A stretch of 64,000 nt of DNA, from NCBI GenBank assembly GCA_905202215.1, contig CAJKRG010000008.1, positions 20,482-84,481 on the forward strand, in the 5' to 3' direction. The position numbers and the translations under genes are program-made. The number at the start of each line of letters is the position of its first letter. The first letter of the stretch is position 1. Below are positions 10,395 through 20,700 of the stretch, piece after piece. Under the pieces are notes generated by a model that saw only the letters and a program-made list of their open reading frames with translations, was not told where the DNA came from and made no database searches. This DNA comes from an uncultured Porphyromonadaceae bacterium. Its GTDB lineage: Bacteria > Bacteroidota > Bacteroidia > Bacteroidales > Muribaculaceae.

Positions 10395-10785
10395 TCTTGA
10401 TTTTGTAAATAATATCCATAGCCGAACGGGGAAGCATATAGAACTTAGGAGCCGGGGAATTCACCACTTCACATACAAGCTCGAACACGGAAGCCTTCGG
10501 ACGCTCCCGGCGCAGCTTCAGGACACGGTGGTATATCTCCGAGAACATCTCGCATTTGGTAGGGCGCATGTTTTCCGGCAGGTCACGACCGGAGAGCAGC
10601 GCCGACACAACGATAGTGGCTCTTTCCTCCGAGACCCAGAACCGGGCCGCGGGCATGTTGACAACGGCCGCGCCAATATCCCTCATGCGGATATGTCTCG
10701 CTTGTCGGATTTGGTGACGGTACGCGCGCATAAGGTCTGCGTTTCTTTCCCTGGTAAATTCGAGTATGCTTCCGTAAGGCTTCAT
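10345..10785 (-). CDS. Probable terminase small subunit
   Basis: The 146-residue, basic, all-helical product is encoded directly upstream of the large terminase with a 50-bp overlap in another frame, the usual place for the DNA-recognition subunit. The sequence shows repeated Arg-rich helices (QIRQARHIRMRDIG; HRVLKLRRERPKASV) and no other recognisable domain. The assignment rests mainly on position and size; similar small proteins occur ahead of terL in other Bacteroidales phages. A leftward TAAATTTG -7 element lies at 10819-10826, about 34 bp before the start codon. Confidence 0.6.
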   Translation of the reverse strand: MKPYGSILEFTRERNADLMRAYRHQIRQARHIRMRDIGAAVVNMPAARFWVSEERATIVVSALLSGRDLPENMRPTKCEMFSEIYHRVLKLRRERPKASVFELVCEVVNSPAPKFYMLPRSAMDIIYKIKNGYYDEFFKARPIICF

Positions 10786-10818
10786 CTCATTACACTATGC
10801 TATAAGGTATTACATACT

Positions 10819-10826
10819 CAAATTTA
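10819..10826 (-). promoter_or_regulatory. Candidate leftward promoter for terminase genes
   Basis: Read on the minus strand this is TAAATTTG, matching the TAnnTTTG -7 element. It lies upstream of the leftward small terminase start (10785), in the divergent gap that also holds the rightward scaffold promoter. No clear TTG lies about 20 nt upstream, so confidence is moderate. Confidence 0.4.
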
Positions 10827-10874
10827 GCTAAAACGTGTGACAGAAGATAAAAGGCCGGAACGGTGCCGAGTGTC

Positions 10875-10882
10875 TATCTTTG
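10875..10882 (+). promoter_or_regulatory. Rightward promoter for the scaffold/capsid genes
   Basis: TATCTTTG matches the Bacteroidota -7 element exactly. Transcription would start near 10889, before the ATG at 10920. This argues against the in-frame GTG at 10863, which lies upstream of the promoter. Confidence 0.6.
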
Positions 10883-10919
10883 CCATAAAATTAGACACCA
10901 CTTTTTATCATACAAAGTT

Positions 10920-11657
10920 ATGGCTGAACCGCAGGAAGTTAAAAGCAAGCGCGACCTCGTAGGGGAGCGACTTAAAAAGAAATACCCCGACAGGGAGTAT
11001 GCCGACGATGAGGCTCTATTCGGGCAAATCAATGATGATTACGACGAATATGAGAACACGTTGAACGAGAAAAACGAGGCCGAGAACAAGCTCACCAACA
11101 TGTTCTCGCAGTATCCTCAGAGTGCCCGCTTCATATCGGACATGGCAAATGGCACCAACCCCTGGGTTGCGATGGTAGAGCAACTCGGCATGGACGGTAT
11201 CACTGACATCTTCGAGAATCCGAAGTATAAGGAGGAACTTGCCAAAGCGCAGGAAGAGCACGTAAAGCGCCTCACCAGAGCTAACGACCTGGAGAAAGAG
11301 TATAACACCAACCTGGGCGCATCGCTTGAAATGTTGCAGCAGGCACAGGACGAGTTAGGTCTTAGCGACGAGCAGATAGACCAGGCCGTCGACTTCCTTA
11401 TGGCAATCGCCAATGACGCCATCGTCGGAAAATTCTCCCGTGAATCACTCGACATGGCACTCAAAGCCCTCAATCACGACGCCGACATGGCAACAGCCCG
11501 TGAAGAGGGAGCCGTCGAAGGCCGCAATGCCAAGATTGAAGAGAAGCTCCGTAAGCCCAAATCTTCGGACGGTGTGCCCATGCTCGGAGGCACCAACAAC
11601 GCGCCGGCCCGCAAACAGAGCCGTGAGAGTATTTTCGACTTAGCTTCGGAAGCATAA
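10920..11657 (+). CDS. Capsid scaffold protein (probable)
   Basis: The 245-residue, highly charged, almost wholly helical and coiled-coil product has few aromatic residues and no Cys, and lies just before the major capsid gene, all typical of phage scaffolding proteins, which template procapsid assembly and then leave. The ATG at 10920 was chosen because the promoter element at 10875-10882 lies upstream of it. The C-terminal end is basic (KIEEKLRKPK, then ARKQSRESIF), as in scaffolds that contact the capsid shell through a basic tail. A 3-bp gap separates it from the 55-residue capsid-arm gene. Function inferred from composition and order. Confidence 0.65.
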   Translation: MAEPQEVKSKRDLVGERLKKKYPDREYADDEALFGQINDDYDEYENTLNEKNEAENKLTNMFSQYPQSARFISDMANGTNPWVAMVEQLGMDGITDIFENPKYKEELAKAQEEHVKRLTRANDLEKEYNTNLGASLEMLQQAQDELGLSDEQIDQAVDFLMAIANDAIVGKFSRESLDMALKALNHDADMATAREEGAVEGRNAKIEEKLRKPKSSDGVPMLGGTNNAPARKQSRESIFDLASEA

Positions 11658-11660
11658 GGC

Positions 11661-11828
11661 ATGGCAGCGAAAGAACATATAAAATTTCCTTCTCAACCGA
11701 AGGGTACGGTAACGCCTGGGAGTGTCGGACTCAACACCCACATTCCAGGAGGTGCCACCACAGTAAGCACGGTTGCGGCGGCAACCGGGGGCATACGGCC
11801 CGGAGGTTTGGTAGAGACAGACAAATAA
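11661..11828 (+). CDS. 55-residue free copy of the major capsid N-terminal arm
   Basis: The small ORF starts 3 bp after the scaffold stop and ends 20 bp before the capsid start. Its product aligns without gaps to residues 1-54 of the major capsid protein, with 30 identities by hand count; the best block is TTVS-x-VAAATGGI-x-PG-x-L-x-ETD. Its stop comes one codon after the last aligned Asp. In the eight-codon block VAAATGGI six codons differ between the two genes, all at silent third positions, so the duplication is old and the protein sequence has been held by selection. No catalytic motif. It could bind shell subunits or scaffold, set particle size, or act as a decoy; none of these is shown. 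Confidence 0.75.
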   Translation: MAAKEHIKFPSQPKGTVTPGSVGLNTHIPGGATTVSTVAAATGGIRPGGLVETDK

Positions 11829-11848
11829 CCATAAAATTATAATTTCAC

Positions 11849-13414
11849 ATGGCAGCAACAGAAACCGTAACAGTGGGCAGCGGTACCGCGCCCACCCCGC
11901 AGCCCGGCAGCGCAGGCGTAGCCTCTCAGCTCCCCGGCAATCCTACAACCGTCAGCGGCGTAGCAGCCGCCACCGGCGGCATCGCCCCCGGCAACCTCAT
12001 CGAGACGGACATCGACGACCAGATCTTCCGATTTAGAAGCGAGGATACCGCCCTCATGTCCCTTATGCTCAAATCGAAGAAGGTCAAGGTCAATAGCCCC
12101 GAAGTTGAGCACTTCATGATCGACGAGCAGCGCTCAACACTCACAGTCACAACCGCAGTGGCCGAAGGCACCGGCGCATACTTCGTGCTCCCCCTCGCCG
12201 CCAAAGATCAGGCAATTCCCCGCGACTACCACACCCTTCTTCTCAAGGGCGTAGACGGTTACGAAGCCGACGGTCAGACCAAGACCCCCGGCAAGGACCT
12301 GATGGTGTTCGTCACCGGCCGCGACACCACCACCCAGAACCCCGTCGTCCGTGCCGTCAACGGCCCCAAGAGCTCCGCTTCGGACACCTTCTGCACCACA
12401 CCTGCAATCCCGGCCAACACTAAGGTCAAGCTCCTGGCCAACGCCCTTTACGAGACCCAGAAGGAAGTGGACCCCGACCTCATCGTTCCGCAGCCTACAA
12501 TCGTCTATCTCCAGAAGCGCGGCATGAACCAGGTAGTATCTGACTACTTCGAGGCTCAGAAGAAGCACATCCCCTTCTCGCAGGCCGTAATCGCAGAACA
12601 GGCAATCCTCAACTTCAAGCGCGCCGGCAACCGCACCCTCTGGGCCGGTCGTAAGGGTAAGTTCCCCGTGAGCGTCCCCAAACTCGGCGACCAGATGGTT
12701 TACTGCACCGAAGGCATCCGTTGGCAGTTCAAGCGTGAGCTGCAGCACACCGGCAAGTGGACCATCGAAAAGCTCATCGCCCTGGCGAAGCTCTTCTACA
12801 CCGGCGAGGACGTGCCAAAGTCTGCAATCCTCCTGGCAGGCAAGAACCTCCTGGAAGAGATTCAGTGCATCGACTTCTCGAAGCACCCCGAAATTCAGAT
12901 CATCGCAACGCAGAACCCCATCGGTTGGAGCGTGACCCGCATCCATACCGTGTTCGGCGACATCGACATCAAGCGTGAGCCCACCCTCGACGTCCTGGGC
13001 TGGAGCAACTCCGGCGCCCTTCTGGGCGAGGACCGTCTGGTACACTACACCTACTCGACACAGCACGAGTTCAACGACCGTGTAGAGGGCGAGGAGGCAA
13101 CTCGCAAGGGCATGGTTGTCTGGGACGGCCTGGCACTGAAAGGTGCATGTCATATCTGGATCGACGGCGAAGGCGACACCTCCAACGCAGGAAGCACCCG
13201 CTACACAATCTGGGACCAGGCAACCGCCCCGACCGGTGACGACCTCATCGACGGCCAGGTTTACCTTCTCACCGTGGACTGCCCCGGAATCAACGCCGCC
13301 GCCCAGAACGGCCAGATGTGGCAGGCTAAGGTTACCACAACCGGCACCGACGAATCGGCCAAGACCACAGTAACCTGGACCGAATACGCAGGTGAAATGG
13401 TAATGACCGCGTAA
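11849..13414 (+). CDS. Major capsid protein
   Basis: The 521-residue product lies after scaffold and before the connector genes, the position of the main shell protein. The N-terminal 54 residues form an Ala/Gly/Thr/Pro-rich arm, followed by DDQIFRFRSEDTALMSLML, a long alternating helix/strand body consistent with an HK97-type fold (not proved), and a C-terminal region of about 70 residues rich in Thr and Gly strands (YTIWDQATAPTGDDLIDGQV) that may be an added surface domain. Codon use is strongly biased to C-ending codons, as expected for a highly expressed gene. A terminator-like hairpin follows at 13441-13481. The capsid role is inferred from order, size and codon bias. Confidence 0.8.
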   Translation: MAATETVTVGSGTAPTPQPGSAGVASQLPGNPTTVSGVAAATGGIAPGNLIETDIDDQIFRFRSEDTALMSLMLKSKKVKVNSPEVEHFMIDEQRSTLTVTTAVAEGTGAYFVLPLAAKDQAIPRDYHTLLLKGVDGYEADGQTKTPGKDLMVFVTGRDTTTQNPVVRAVNGPKSSASDTFCTTPAIPANTKVKLLANALYETQKEVDPDLIVPQPTIVYLQKRGMNQVVSDYFEAQKKHIPFSQAVIAEQAILNFKRAGNRTLWAGRKGKFPVSVPKLGDQMVYCTEGIRWQFKRELQHTGKWTIEKLIALAKLFYTGEDVPKSAILLAGKNLLEEIQCIDFSKHPEIQIIATQNPIGWSVTRIHTVFGDIDIKREPTLDVLGWSNSGALLGEDRLVHYTYSTQHEFNDRVEGEEATRKGMVVWDGLALKGACHIWIDGEGDTSNAGSTRYTIWDQATAPTGDDLIDGQVYLLTVDCPGINAAAQNGQMWQAKVTTTGTDESAKTTVTWTEYAGEMVMTA

Positions 13415-13440
13415 GCCCACCGCAGCAATGATTATTTAAC

Positions 13441-13481
13441 AGGCGATTGGCAAAGCCCCCGCGAGGCCGCGCCGATCGCCT
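13441..13481 (+). terminator. Hairpin terminator after capsid gene
   Basis: AGGCGAT (13441-13447) pairs with ATCGCCT (13475-13481); the 27-nt loop holds further G+C-rich pairing, and TTTAATCTTT follows. It may partly terminate or stabilise the capsid transcript ahead of the gene at 13509. Confidence 0.55.
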
Positions 13482-13508
13482 TTAATCTTTAACAACATTA
13501 TTACGACA

Positions 13509-14087
13509 ATGGAAATCAGAACATACGGCGTTGAGGGCTTTATGGATTGGCAGTGTGAAATTCCTGTCGGACGCGCCCGCGCCATCGTACATTTTACAGG
13601 AGGCACAATGACTTCCTATGGTGTAACTCCGGCCGAGTATTCCACCGGCGACCCGGTACAGCAGCGAATCATCGAGAACAGCGCCTATTTCAAGAACGGC
13701 CGCATTAAGTTCCTTCGCAAGACCGGCAAACCTGACCCCGTGAAGCGTCGTGAACCGAAGCCCGCCCCGGCTCCTGCCCCCGTGCAAACACCCGCACCTA
13801 CGCCACAGGCCGAAGCACCGGCACCCGCAAAACCGGCGGAAGCTACACCGGAGGCCCCGACCCAGGAGGGCGAGAACGTAGGCAGTGAGGCCGACGTCGA
13901 CGCATTCATAGAGCAGACCGTGGCCGAAGCTGAGGAAGAAGCGCCGGAGGCTGTCGAAGTCAGTTGCCTGACGGACGCCCAGAACTATCTGCGGGACCAC
14001 TTCGGCATTCCCACGAGCAAGAGCCGCAGCAAGGAGAAGGCCCAGGACTTCGCCCGTGAGAATGGAATCGTGTTTGTAGGCCTCTAA
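13509..14087 (+). CDS. Virion-associated protein with Pro/Ala linker (unknown function)
   Basis: The 192-residue product has three parts: an N-terminal globular domain (residues 1-75) beginning with MEIRTYGVEGFMDWQ; a Pro/Ala/Glu-rich low-complexity linker (about 80-150); and a C-terminal helical motif of about 40 residues (NYLRDHFGI ... DFARENGIVFVGL) that looks like a small peptide-binding or DNA-end-binding cap. It lies between the capsid gene and the connector candidate, so a head-completion or decoration role is likely. I do not recognise the family. Confidence 0.6.
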   Translation: MEIRTYGVEGFMDWQCEIPVGRARAIVHFTGGTMTSYGVTPAEYSTGDPVQQRIIENSAYFKNGRIKFLRKTGKPDPVKRREPKPAPAPAPVQTPAPTPQAEAPAPAKPAEATPEAPTQEGENVGSEADVDAFIEQTVAEAEEEAPEAVEVSCLTDAQNYLRDHFGIPTSKSRSKEKAQDFARENGIVFVGL

Positions 14088-14099
14088 TCCCCGTCGGTT

Positions 14100-14735
14100 A
14101 TGATATATCAAATCGCGGAGGTAATGCGCGACGTGCGCATAGCTTTGGACCAGAATAACACGAGCGAACAATTATTGGCCGACGGAGACATAGACACTCT
14201 CAGCCTGGACGAGATTGTGCGCTCTAAGATTCTGGAAGCTGTGCGCCGCGTGCATACGGAGGCACCTCCCTACATGCTTGAATCAGGCCACGACTTCGGG
14301 GACGAGCTCTATTGGGCAGACAAGAACAGCGGTTGGGTGTTGCTGCCGGACGACTTCCTACGTTTGATAGTATTCCGCATGACCGATTGGGAAAGGTCCG
14401 TCTATACGGCCATATCCACCGACGACCCCGATTATGAGAAACAGAGCAGCCGGTTCAAGGGAATCCGAGGCACGGCACAGAAACCCGTTTGTGCCATAGC
14501 TATTCGCCCCGAAGGCCGCGTACTCGAATTTTACAGCTGCAAAAGCAATAACGCGAAGGTATCGCAGGGCACCTATATTCCGTTGCCGTACATCGACGAG
14601 GACGGAGGTATAGACATATCCCCGCGTTGCCACCAGGCCGTTGTCTACATGGCCGCCGCGTTAGTGTCAACAACATTAGGCGAAGGCGACAAGGCGTCGG
14701 CATTCGTCGAACTATCTAAATCAGAATTACAATGA
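14100..14735 (+). CDS. Head-tail connector/adaptor candidate (P22 gp4-like position)
   Basis: The 211-residue protein begins with a helical bundle (residues 1-60), has a central beta region with DELYWADKNSGWVLLPDDFLR, and ends in helices containing CHQAVVYMAAALVSTTLG. The helix-strand-helix layout, length and place before the tail adhesin fit the adaptor ring that attaches beneath the portal in short-tailed phages. Its TGA overlaps the ATG of the next gene by 4 bp (ATGA), implying translational coupling to the adhesin. Assignment by layout, not by a diagnostic motif. Confidence 0.55.
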   Translation: MIYQIAEVMRDVRIALDQNNTSEQLLADGDIDTLSLDEIVRSKILEAVRRVHTEAPPYMLESGHDFGDELYWADKNSGWVLLPDDFLRLIVFRMTDWERSVYTAISTDDPDYEKQSSRFKGIRGTAQKPVCAIAIRPEGRVLEFYSCKSNNAKVSQGTYIPLPYIDEDGGIDISPRCHQAVVYMAAALVSTTLGEGDKASAFVELSKSELQ

Positions 14736-17700
14736 GTTCAATACCAACTAAACAGATAGACGGTGACGTTGCGGTAGGTCGTAACGTCACTGTTGGCGGC
14801 AAGACAACCGTGCGAGGGTCCGCCACTATCGGCCATAATCTGAGAGTTGAAGGCTGGCTTGACGCTCCTAATGTGAAGGGGCCGGAAAAGGGTCTGTTCA
14901 AAACTGCCGCGCAACTTCGTGAAGCCTATCCGAATCCGCATGAGGGCTGGTGGGCTTTAGTGGGTGATACTTTGCCCGCACAGGTCTACATGGCTGACGG
15001 AGGTTTCTGGGTCGCCCAGACGAACGCGGACGGAACGCCTCGTCTTGCAGGCAATCCGACAATCGATATCTCGGAATTTATGGAAGCTGTCAATGCGATG
15101 GCTGAAGAACTTGATGATATCAAAAAAACGGCCGGTGCGGGAGTGGCAGCAGCGGAAAAAGCTCAGTCGGGAGTGAATGCAATAAATGAAAAGCGAGGTA
15201 AAGCCGACGGATTTGCGCCGCTTGACGGAAGCGGTCGGATATCGATGGCACACATTCCCGATGAGCTGAAGAATGTTGTGGAGTTCTCCGGTTTTACGGA
15301 TGAAATTCCGGAAGTTCTGTCCCAAATATATAATGGAAAGGGTCGGGTTGTGTATTGTAAGGAAACAAAGAAATTTTTGTTTGCGAGCGATACCACTCCG
15401 GTAAAATATTATGACAACTGGTCGTTGTCGGCAATTTTCGGCGCACATACTTCTGGGGGCGTGAACCCTGTGGCAAGAAAAATCTATATTGACATACTCG
15501 CAGACAAACAATATTACTGGGATGGCTCAGAGCTAAAGACCGCGCTTCAATTGGGCCATGAAGAGGGTACGGCCTATCCGGGCGACGAAGGGGCCCGATT
15601 GTCGGCTGGACTGAGAGATGTGTCGAAGGATATATCCAATAATAAGCGTCTTATTGAAAATGTAGGAATTCTGCCATTCGACGGGGTTTGGAACGGTATC
15701 GGGCCCGAACCACTTGCGGGCGTCTGGCTGTGTCCGGGTCCTGAGGGCGGATGGTATTTCCGGAGTTTCGGAGAAAGCGGGTTCGGGCCACAGTATGTAT
15801 CTGAGGACTATAACAGTGATGTCAGGGCTAAATCGGAAAAGTTTTATCGTTGCGGAAATGTGTTGTACAGGGTTTCCGATGATAAAATCGAGCGATTTGT
15901 GACAGAGGGGAGTCTGAACGAAAAGATAGAGGAGGCTCTTGAACCAAGGACGTTCATCAATGCGAATGCTCTTTTGGGAAGTTCCGTACCGTATACATTG
16001 GCAGAGGTACTGCAGCTGTTGGAAACACAGTATGGCACGCTCTTCAATATTCCGGGTCTGGTTCTGACGTATAGGAGTCAGGACGGTTGGGAGAGCCGTC
16101 AGTGGAGCGGTCGGGGCTCATTTACTGACGAGGGTACATGGAGTGAGTTCGGGGCCAGTGGTTACGGGAATGTGAGCCATACGGGAAACACAGTCAATGT
16201 AAACGATGTTTGCGTTGATGATGAATATACTCTGAGTACAGCCATAAAGGCCGTTCAGGACAAGGAGGCCGAGAGTGGCGTGAAGTATTTCAGGAGTGGT
16301 GTGGTACTGACTTTCAAGACCGCAGAAAAGGACAGCAAGGGCGCTCCGGTGTGGGAGGCGTATCAATTCACACGTGAGATAACGGACATCGACCCTGCGG
16401 ATCTGAAACCGTGGGTGCCCTTTGGGGGCGGAGGTAGCCAAGCAGAGGTGGAAACCAAAGAAGACCCTATGTCCGGGGGCAAGGACGCTTTTTCCACGGG
16501 GGGGGCATACAGGCATATACCGACCAGATATCGTGTCACACAGGACGAAGGCACCGTTACAATTCAGCCGCTTAATGAGGGTGGCGAAGAAATAGGTGAA
16601 GCCATTACCTTCTTCGCGTCACAAGGCGGGGGAGGGGAATTGTCGGGTACAATCGTCAATATCAAGTTTAAGGACTCTCCGCTATACGGAGCTGTCGGTA
16701 AAGATATCATCGGGTATGCCTGTATCCGTTCGGTGACTCAGGCGGGGTCGATAGAGTCGGTCAATTCGATTGTATCGCTGAAGCTTATCGACCGCGATAC
16801 AAACGTAGTGATACGTGAATGGACTGTGAACACACGTTCGTCAGACGATGAAGAATACAACTTTGAGATTCCTTTTACCGGCATGTTTGATGGAGCGGGC
16901 TCCCGGCGTTTCCGGCTGGAAGCGACAGACGATACGGACCATACGGGCTATCGTTTCATTACGGTTACCGCTGTTGACGCAACGGTAGAGAGTACTCAGG
17001 TGCTTAATTATACGTCGGACTATGCGATCCCATATGGCGGTACCCGAGTTATCAATGTGCCTCTCTACAAGTTCCCGCAAAATGTCAGCGAGAAAGGTAT
17101 TCAGGCTTTCATCGAAATATGGTGGGAGGGAGCATGGCGCCCGCTGACCGCCACACCGCCCACGCACTTCGACGCATACAGCAACAGCGCACAGTTTAAC
17201 CCGATGAACCTTTTCGGGGGCGGCGAGAAAATGCAACACGGGGCATATCCTGTGCGCATACATGGCCGAGATGTTGCTTCGGGTGTGACCGGCAACACCA
17301 TTTATACGGCTGTGATGTGTATTGACGCCAATAGCAGTGTGCCTGTAGTGGCACTGCGATATAACGACACCGGCGACGGTACTGTGCGTCTGCATGACCG
17401 CGTGAAGGTTGAGGTTGCGGCATATAATCCCAATCCTTTGATATTGACAACAAATGTTGCTCTGAAAGCCGATGACCGAATACTTGGTCGTTATGAGCTT
17501 GGCGCAAACCAAATCGAGACGGCAGAAATGCAGGTGTCGGGCTACCGGAGTGACGGCAGCGATAAGATCAATATAAGGGCCGAGGCCTATGACGGTGATA
17601 CAGTACTTGCGACGTCGGGTACTGTCTGCCTTACCGTGAAAGGTTCAGCCATCGACGCCGCACTTATGGACGGTGCTTTGTATCACTTTGATTTTTCCAG

Positions 17701-20700
17701 CCGAAGTAACTCCGAGCCGACGCACGAGATTGAGGACGGGGATTACCGCATAGAATTGCAAGGAGCGAACTGGAGCAGTAATGGTTTTGTGAATTATCTG
17801 GGCCAGATAGCACTGCGAACAGCAGAGAATGTGACGGGAGAATTAAATCATGCTCCTTTCTCATCGCGTACGATAGAGGAGACAGGCATGGCTTTTCAGA
17901 TGATGTTTGCGACCAACAACATCAAGGACTCAGAGGCGATGTTGCTGGATTGTGTAGATTCAGACAATGGCGCAGGTTTTTACATCAAAGGGAACAAGGT
18001 TGGTCTGCAATGTAAGACCGGCTCGCCGGCACTTATAGAGCGACGTTTCTCCTGTGGTGAAATTCACACGGTGGCATTTGTCGTAGAGCCTGCGGCTACC
18101 GCTATCAGCCGCAATGGTACGAAATGGGCCACTATGCGCATGTATCTTGACGGAGAGCTCGTAGGCGCAATAGGCTACAATCCTGAGGGTAGCCGTCTGT
18201 TGAACATGAAAAATGTGATGCTGAACGGCACCCTGGGGGATCTGTATCTATACTATATACTTTCGTATCAGAGCTACTATGACTGGAGTCAGGCGTTCCG
18301 CAATTATGTGGTGAAGCAGAGCGATACGGACGCGATGATAGAAGAGTTTAACCGGGAGAATGTGCTTGTGTCGCAGAATGCCGAGGGCTCGACTTCCATG
18401 CGCCCGAGTGCGCCGTTGTTGTTTGCGCAGGGGATGCCTTATTGTATCTTTGTCGCGGACGATAGCGTACACAATCAGTTCGATTTCGGAAAGGGAGTTG
18501 ATGACGATGGGACTTCGACGTCGGACAAATTCAAGATGACGGTGTACTACTACCACCCGACAATGCCGTGGCGGTCGTTCAAGGCGATCGATTGTGAAAT
18601 TCGGCGCCAGGGTACCACTTCAGCGAAGCGACCGAAAAAGAACTATCGTATCTACATCAAGAAAGCAACCGAGGTTATACCGCTCTATCCCGACTATACC
18701 AATGAGGACGCACTGACAAGCTACGCGCTTTTTGCGATGAAGAAAGTCCGCGTGACCGAGAACTCTATACCTGTCGACGTCATTACAATCAAAGTCGACT
18801 TTTCCAATTCGGGAGGAGCCAACGACTGCTCTGTGTGCGATATGGTAAACGCGACCTATCGCGCTCTTGGCGAAGATTTCCTGACACCGGCCCAACGTTG
18901 TTATGACGGCACCTGGGATAAGGGCGATGTACATCTGAGCGGCTTGCAGATGAACCATTCGACAGCCAATCATCCGATAGCCGTGTTCCGTTCAAACAGC
19001 GATACACTTCAGAACGTGTGGTTTGAGGCCAAGGGCAATTGGAAAGAAGACAAGGGTGAACAGGTTGCTCTGGGCTTCAAAGACGTACCCGGTTATAATA
19101 AGGGTTGTCTAAACTTCCAAGATGAAGTGTTTAACTGGGTCTGTGGCAATCCGGGTGAGACACTCGACCAAATGGAGGCCCGCTTCAAGACCATGGAAGG
19201 ACTTGACACAGGCATGCCATATCTTCTCTATCCATATTGCAGTCGTAATTACCGCTTTATGCGCTATCAAGGTGGCGTGTGGAAGAATACCACCGGCTCA
19301 TGGATATGGACCGGCCCGAAAACCCGAACTATAACCGGCGATGTTCTGAACCCGGTAGGCGGTTTCGAGTTGCTGACTTATGAGGGTTTTGATTGGTGGC
19401 AGGGGGTTTCTTCGGTTGAGGATATGATGAAACCGTCGAAGAATATTGCCAAATGGGTGCAGAAGCTCATCGACAAATCAAGTTCAGGGGTGAGCGGTGA
19501 AGAATTTCCGGCATGGACATATTACTTTGAGTGCATGGTTGACAATGATGCGTTGCAGGCAGATCTGGCAATGGGTCGTATTGTACCTTTTGAGTTGTAT
19601 GTTCAGCTTCGTTTGTGCGATTACTGCGACTATGCAAAGTACCCGGAGGAATGGGTAGAGCGTTGGAGCGACAATGCCTACAAATTCCGCAATGTCCGCG
19701 CAGATATGGTGTATCTTGCTGACGCGGATTACCAGAATGAATTTGACTCGCTTTCGAAGAATCACCAGCCCATGCACTTCCTGCTCGAGGGCCATAATGT
19801 TGTCAACGGCGTTTATGACCCGGAGAAAGAGGGTGCGACATCGCCTACGGGCTTTAACTGTGACTTTGTGCTGACACGCCAGCCTATGGTGCAGAATGCC
19901 AACAAGAAGTATGACATAGACGGCGCATATGAGTCAGACAATGACGGTGGTAATACCGGGCAGCCGGAGGCAGACCCGACCAGGCCGAGCGACGAGGCTT
20001 CGGGCTATGTTAACCCATGGGCGGGCTGGGGTGCTGTACCCTGGCGAGGCTATTTTACTGCCAAAACTATCAAGGCCGATGACAATGGCGGCGAAATAGA
20101 ATATCAGAAGACAGTAGCGGCCATGCGCGCTGTGCAGACAGTGCTTCCTGACGGCCGCACAATCAATCCTTTTTCGCCGGAGGGTGCGAAGTATTACTTT
20201 ATTAATCAGCATTTGGAGCGTTGGCCGAAAGTGGTGTCGAGCTATGACGGCATCCGCAAGTACATACAATATACCGCCACATCAGACGCACTATATTTTT
20301 ACGCACTGCAAGGGCTGGGTCTTGCGTCTTTGCCTCAATTCATAGAACAGCGATGGCGTTTCCGCGACGGTTATTATAAGACCGGGGGCTTTTTCACAGG
20401 GGTTCTTTCGGGCCGTATCGCCTGCGGGGACAGTGCTGCAATCCGCATAGTCGCAGCCAAGAGCGGCTACTTCGGCATGGGCAATGATTCGTCCGGCTCT
20501 TTGTCGGCCGACGGTGCTGTTTATCTTGATGAGGGAGACGAATATGTTTTTACTAACTTCTCGCACCAACAGGGCGCCCTGCTGTATATCTATCAGGCAG
20601 ACCGAATCAGAGAGATAGAATTTACAGATGTTTCTCTGTCTGACAACTTCGACTTCTCTGTGATGAAGCTTGCGGAGAAGATAATTGTGGGAGGAGCGAA

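Noticed and set aside
10863..10919. GTG start 57 bases upstream of the scaffold ATG
   Set aside because: It lies upstream of the -7 promoter element at 10875-10882, so it would not be in the transcript.
12134..13420. 428-residue leftward reading frame opposite the capsid gene
   Set aside because: Shadow of the C-biased capsid codons; low-information Val/Gly/Asp repeats.
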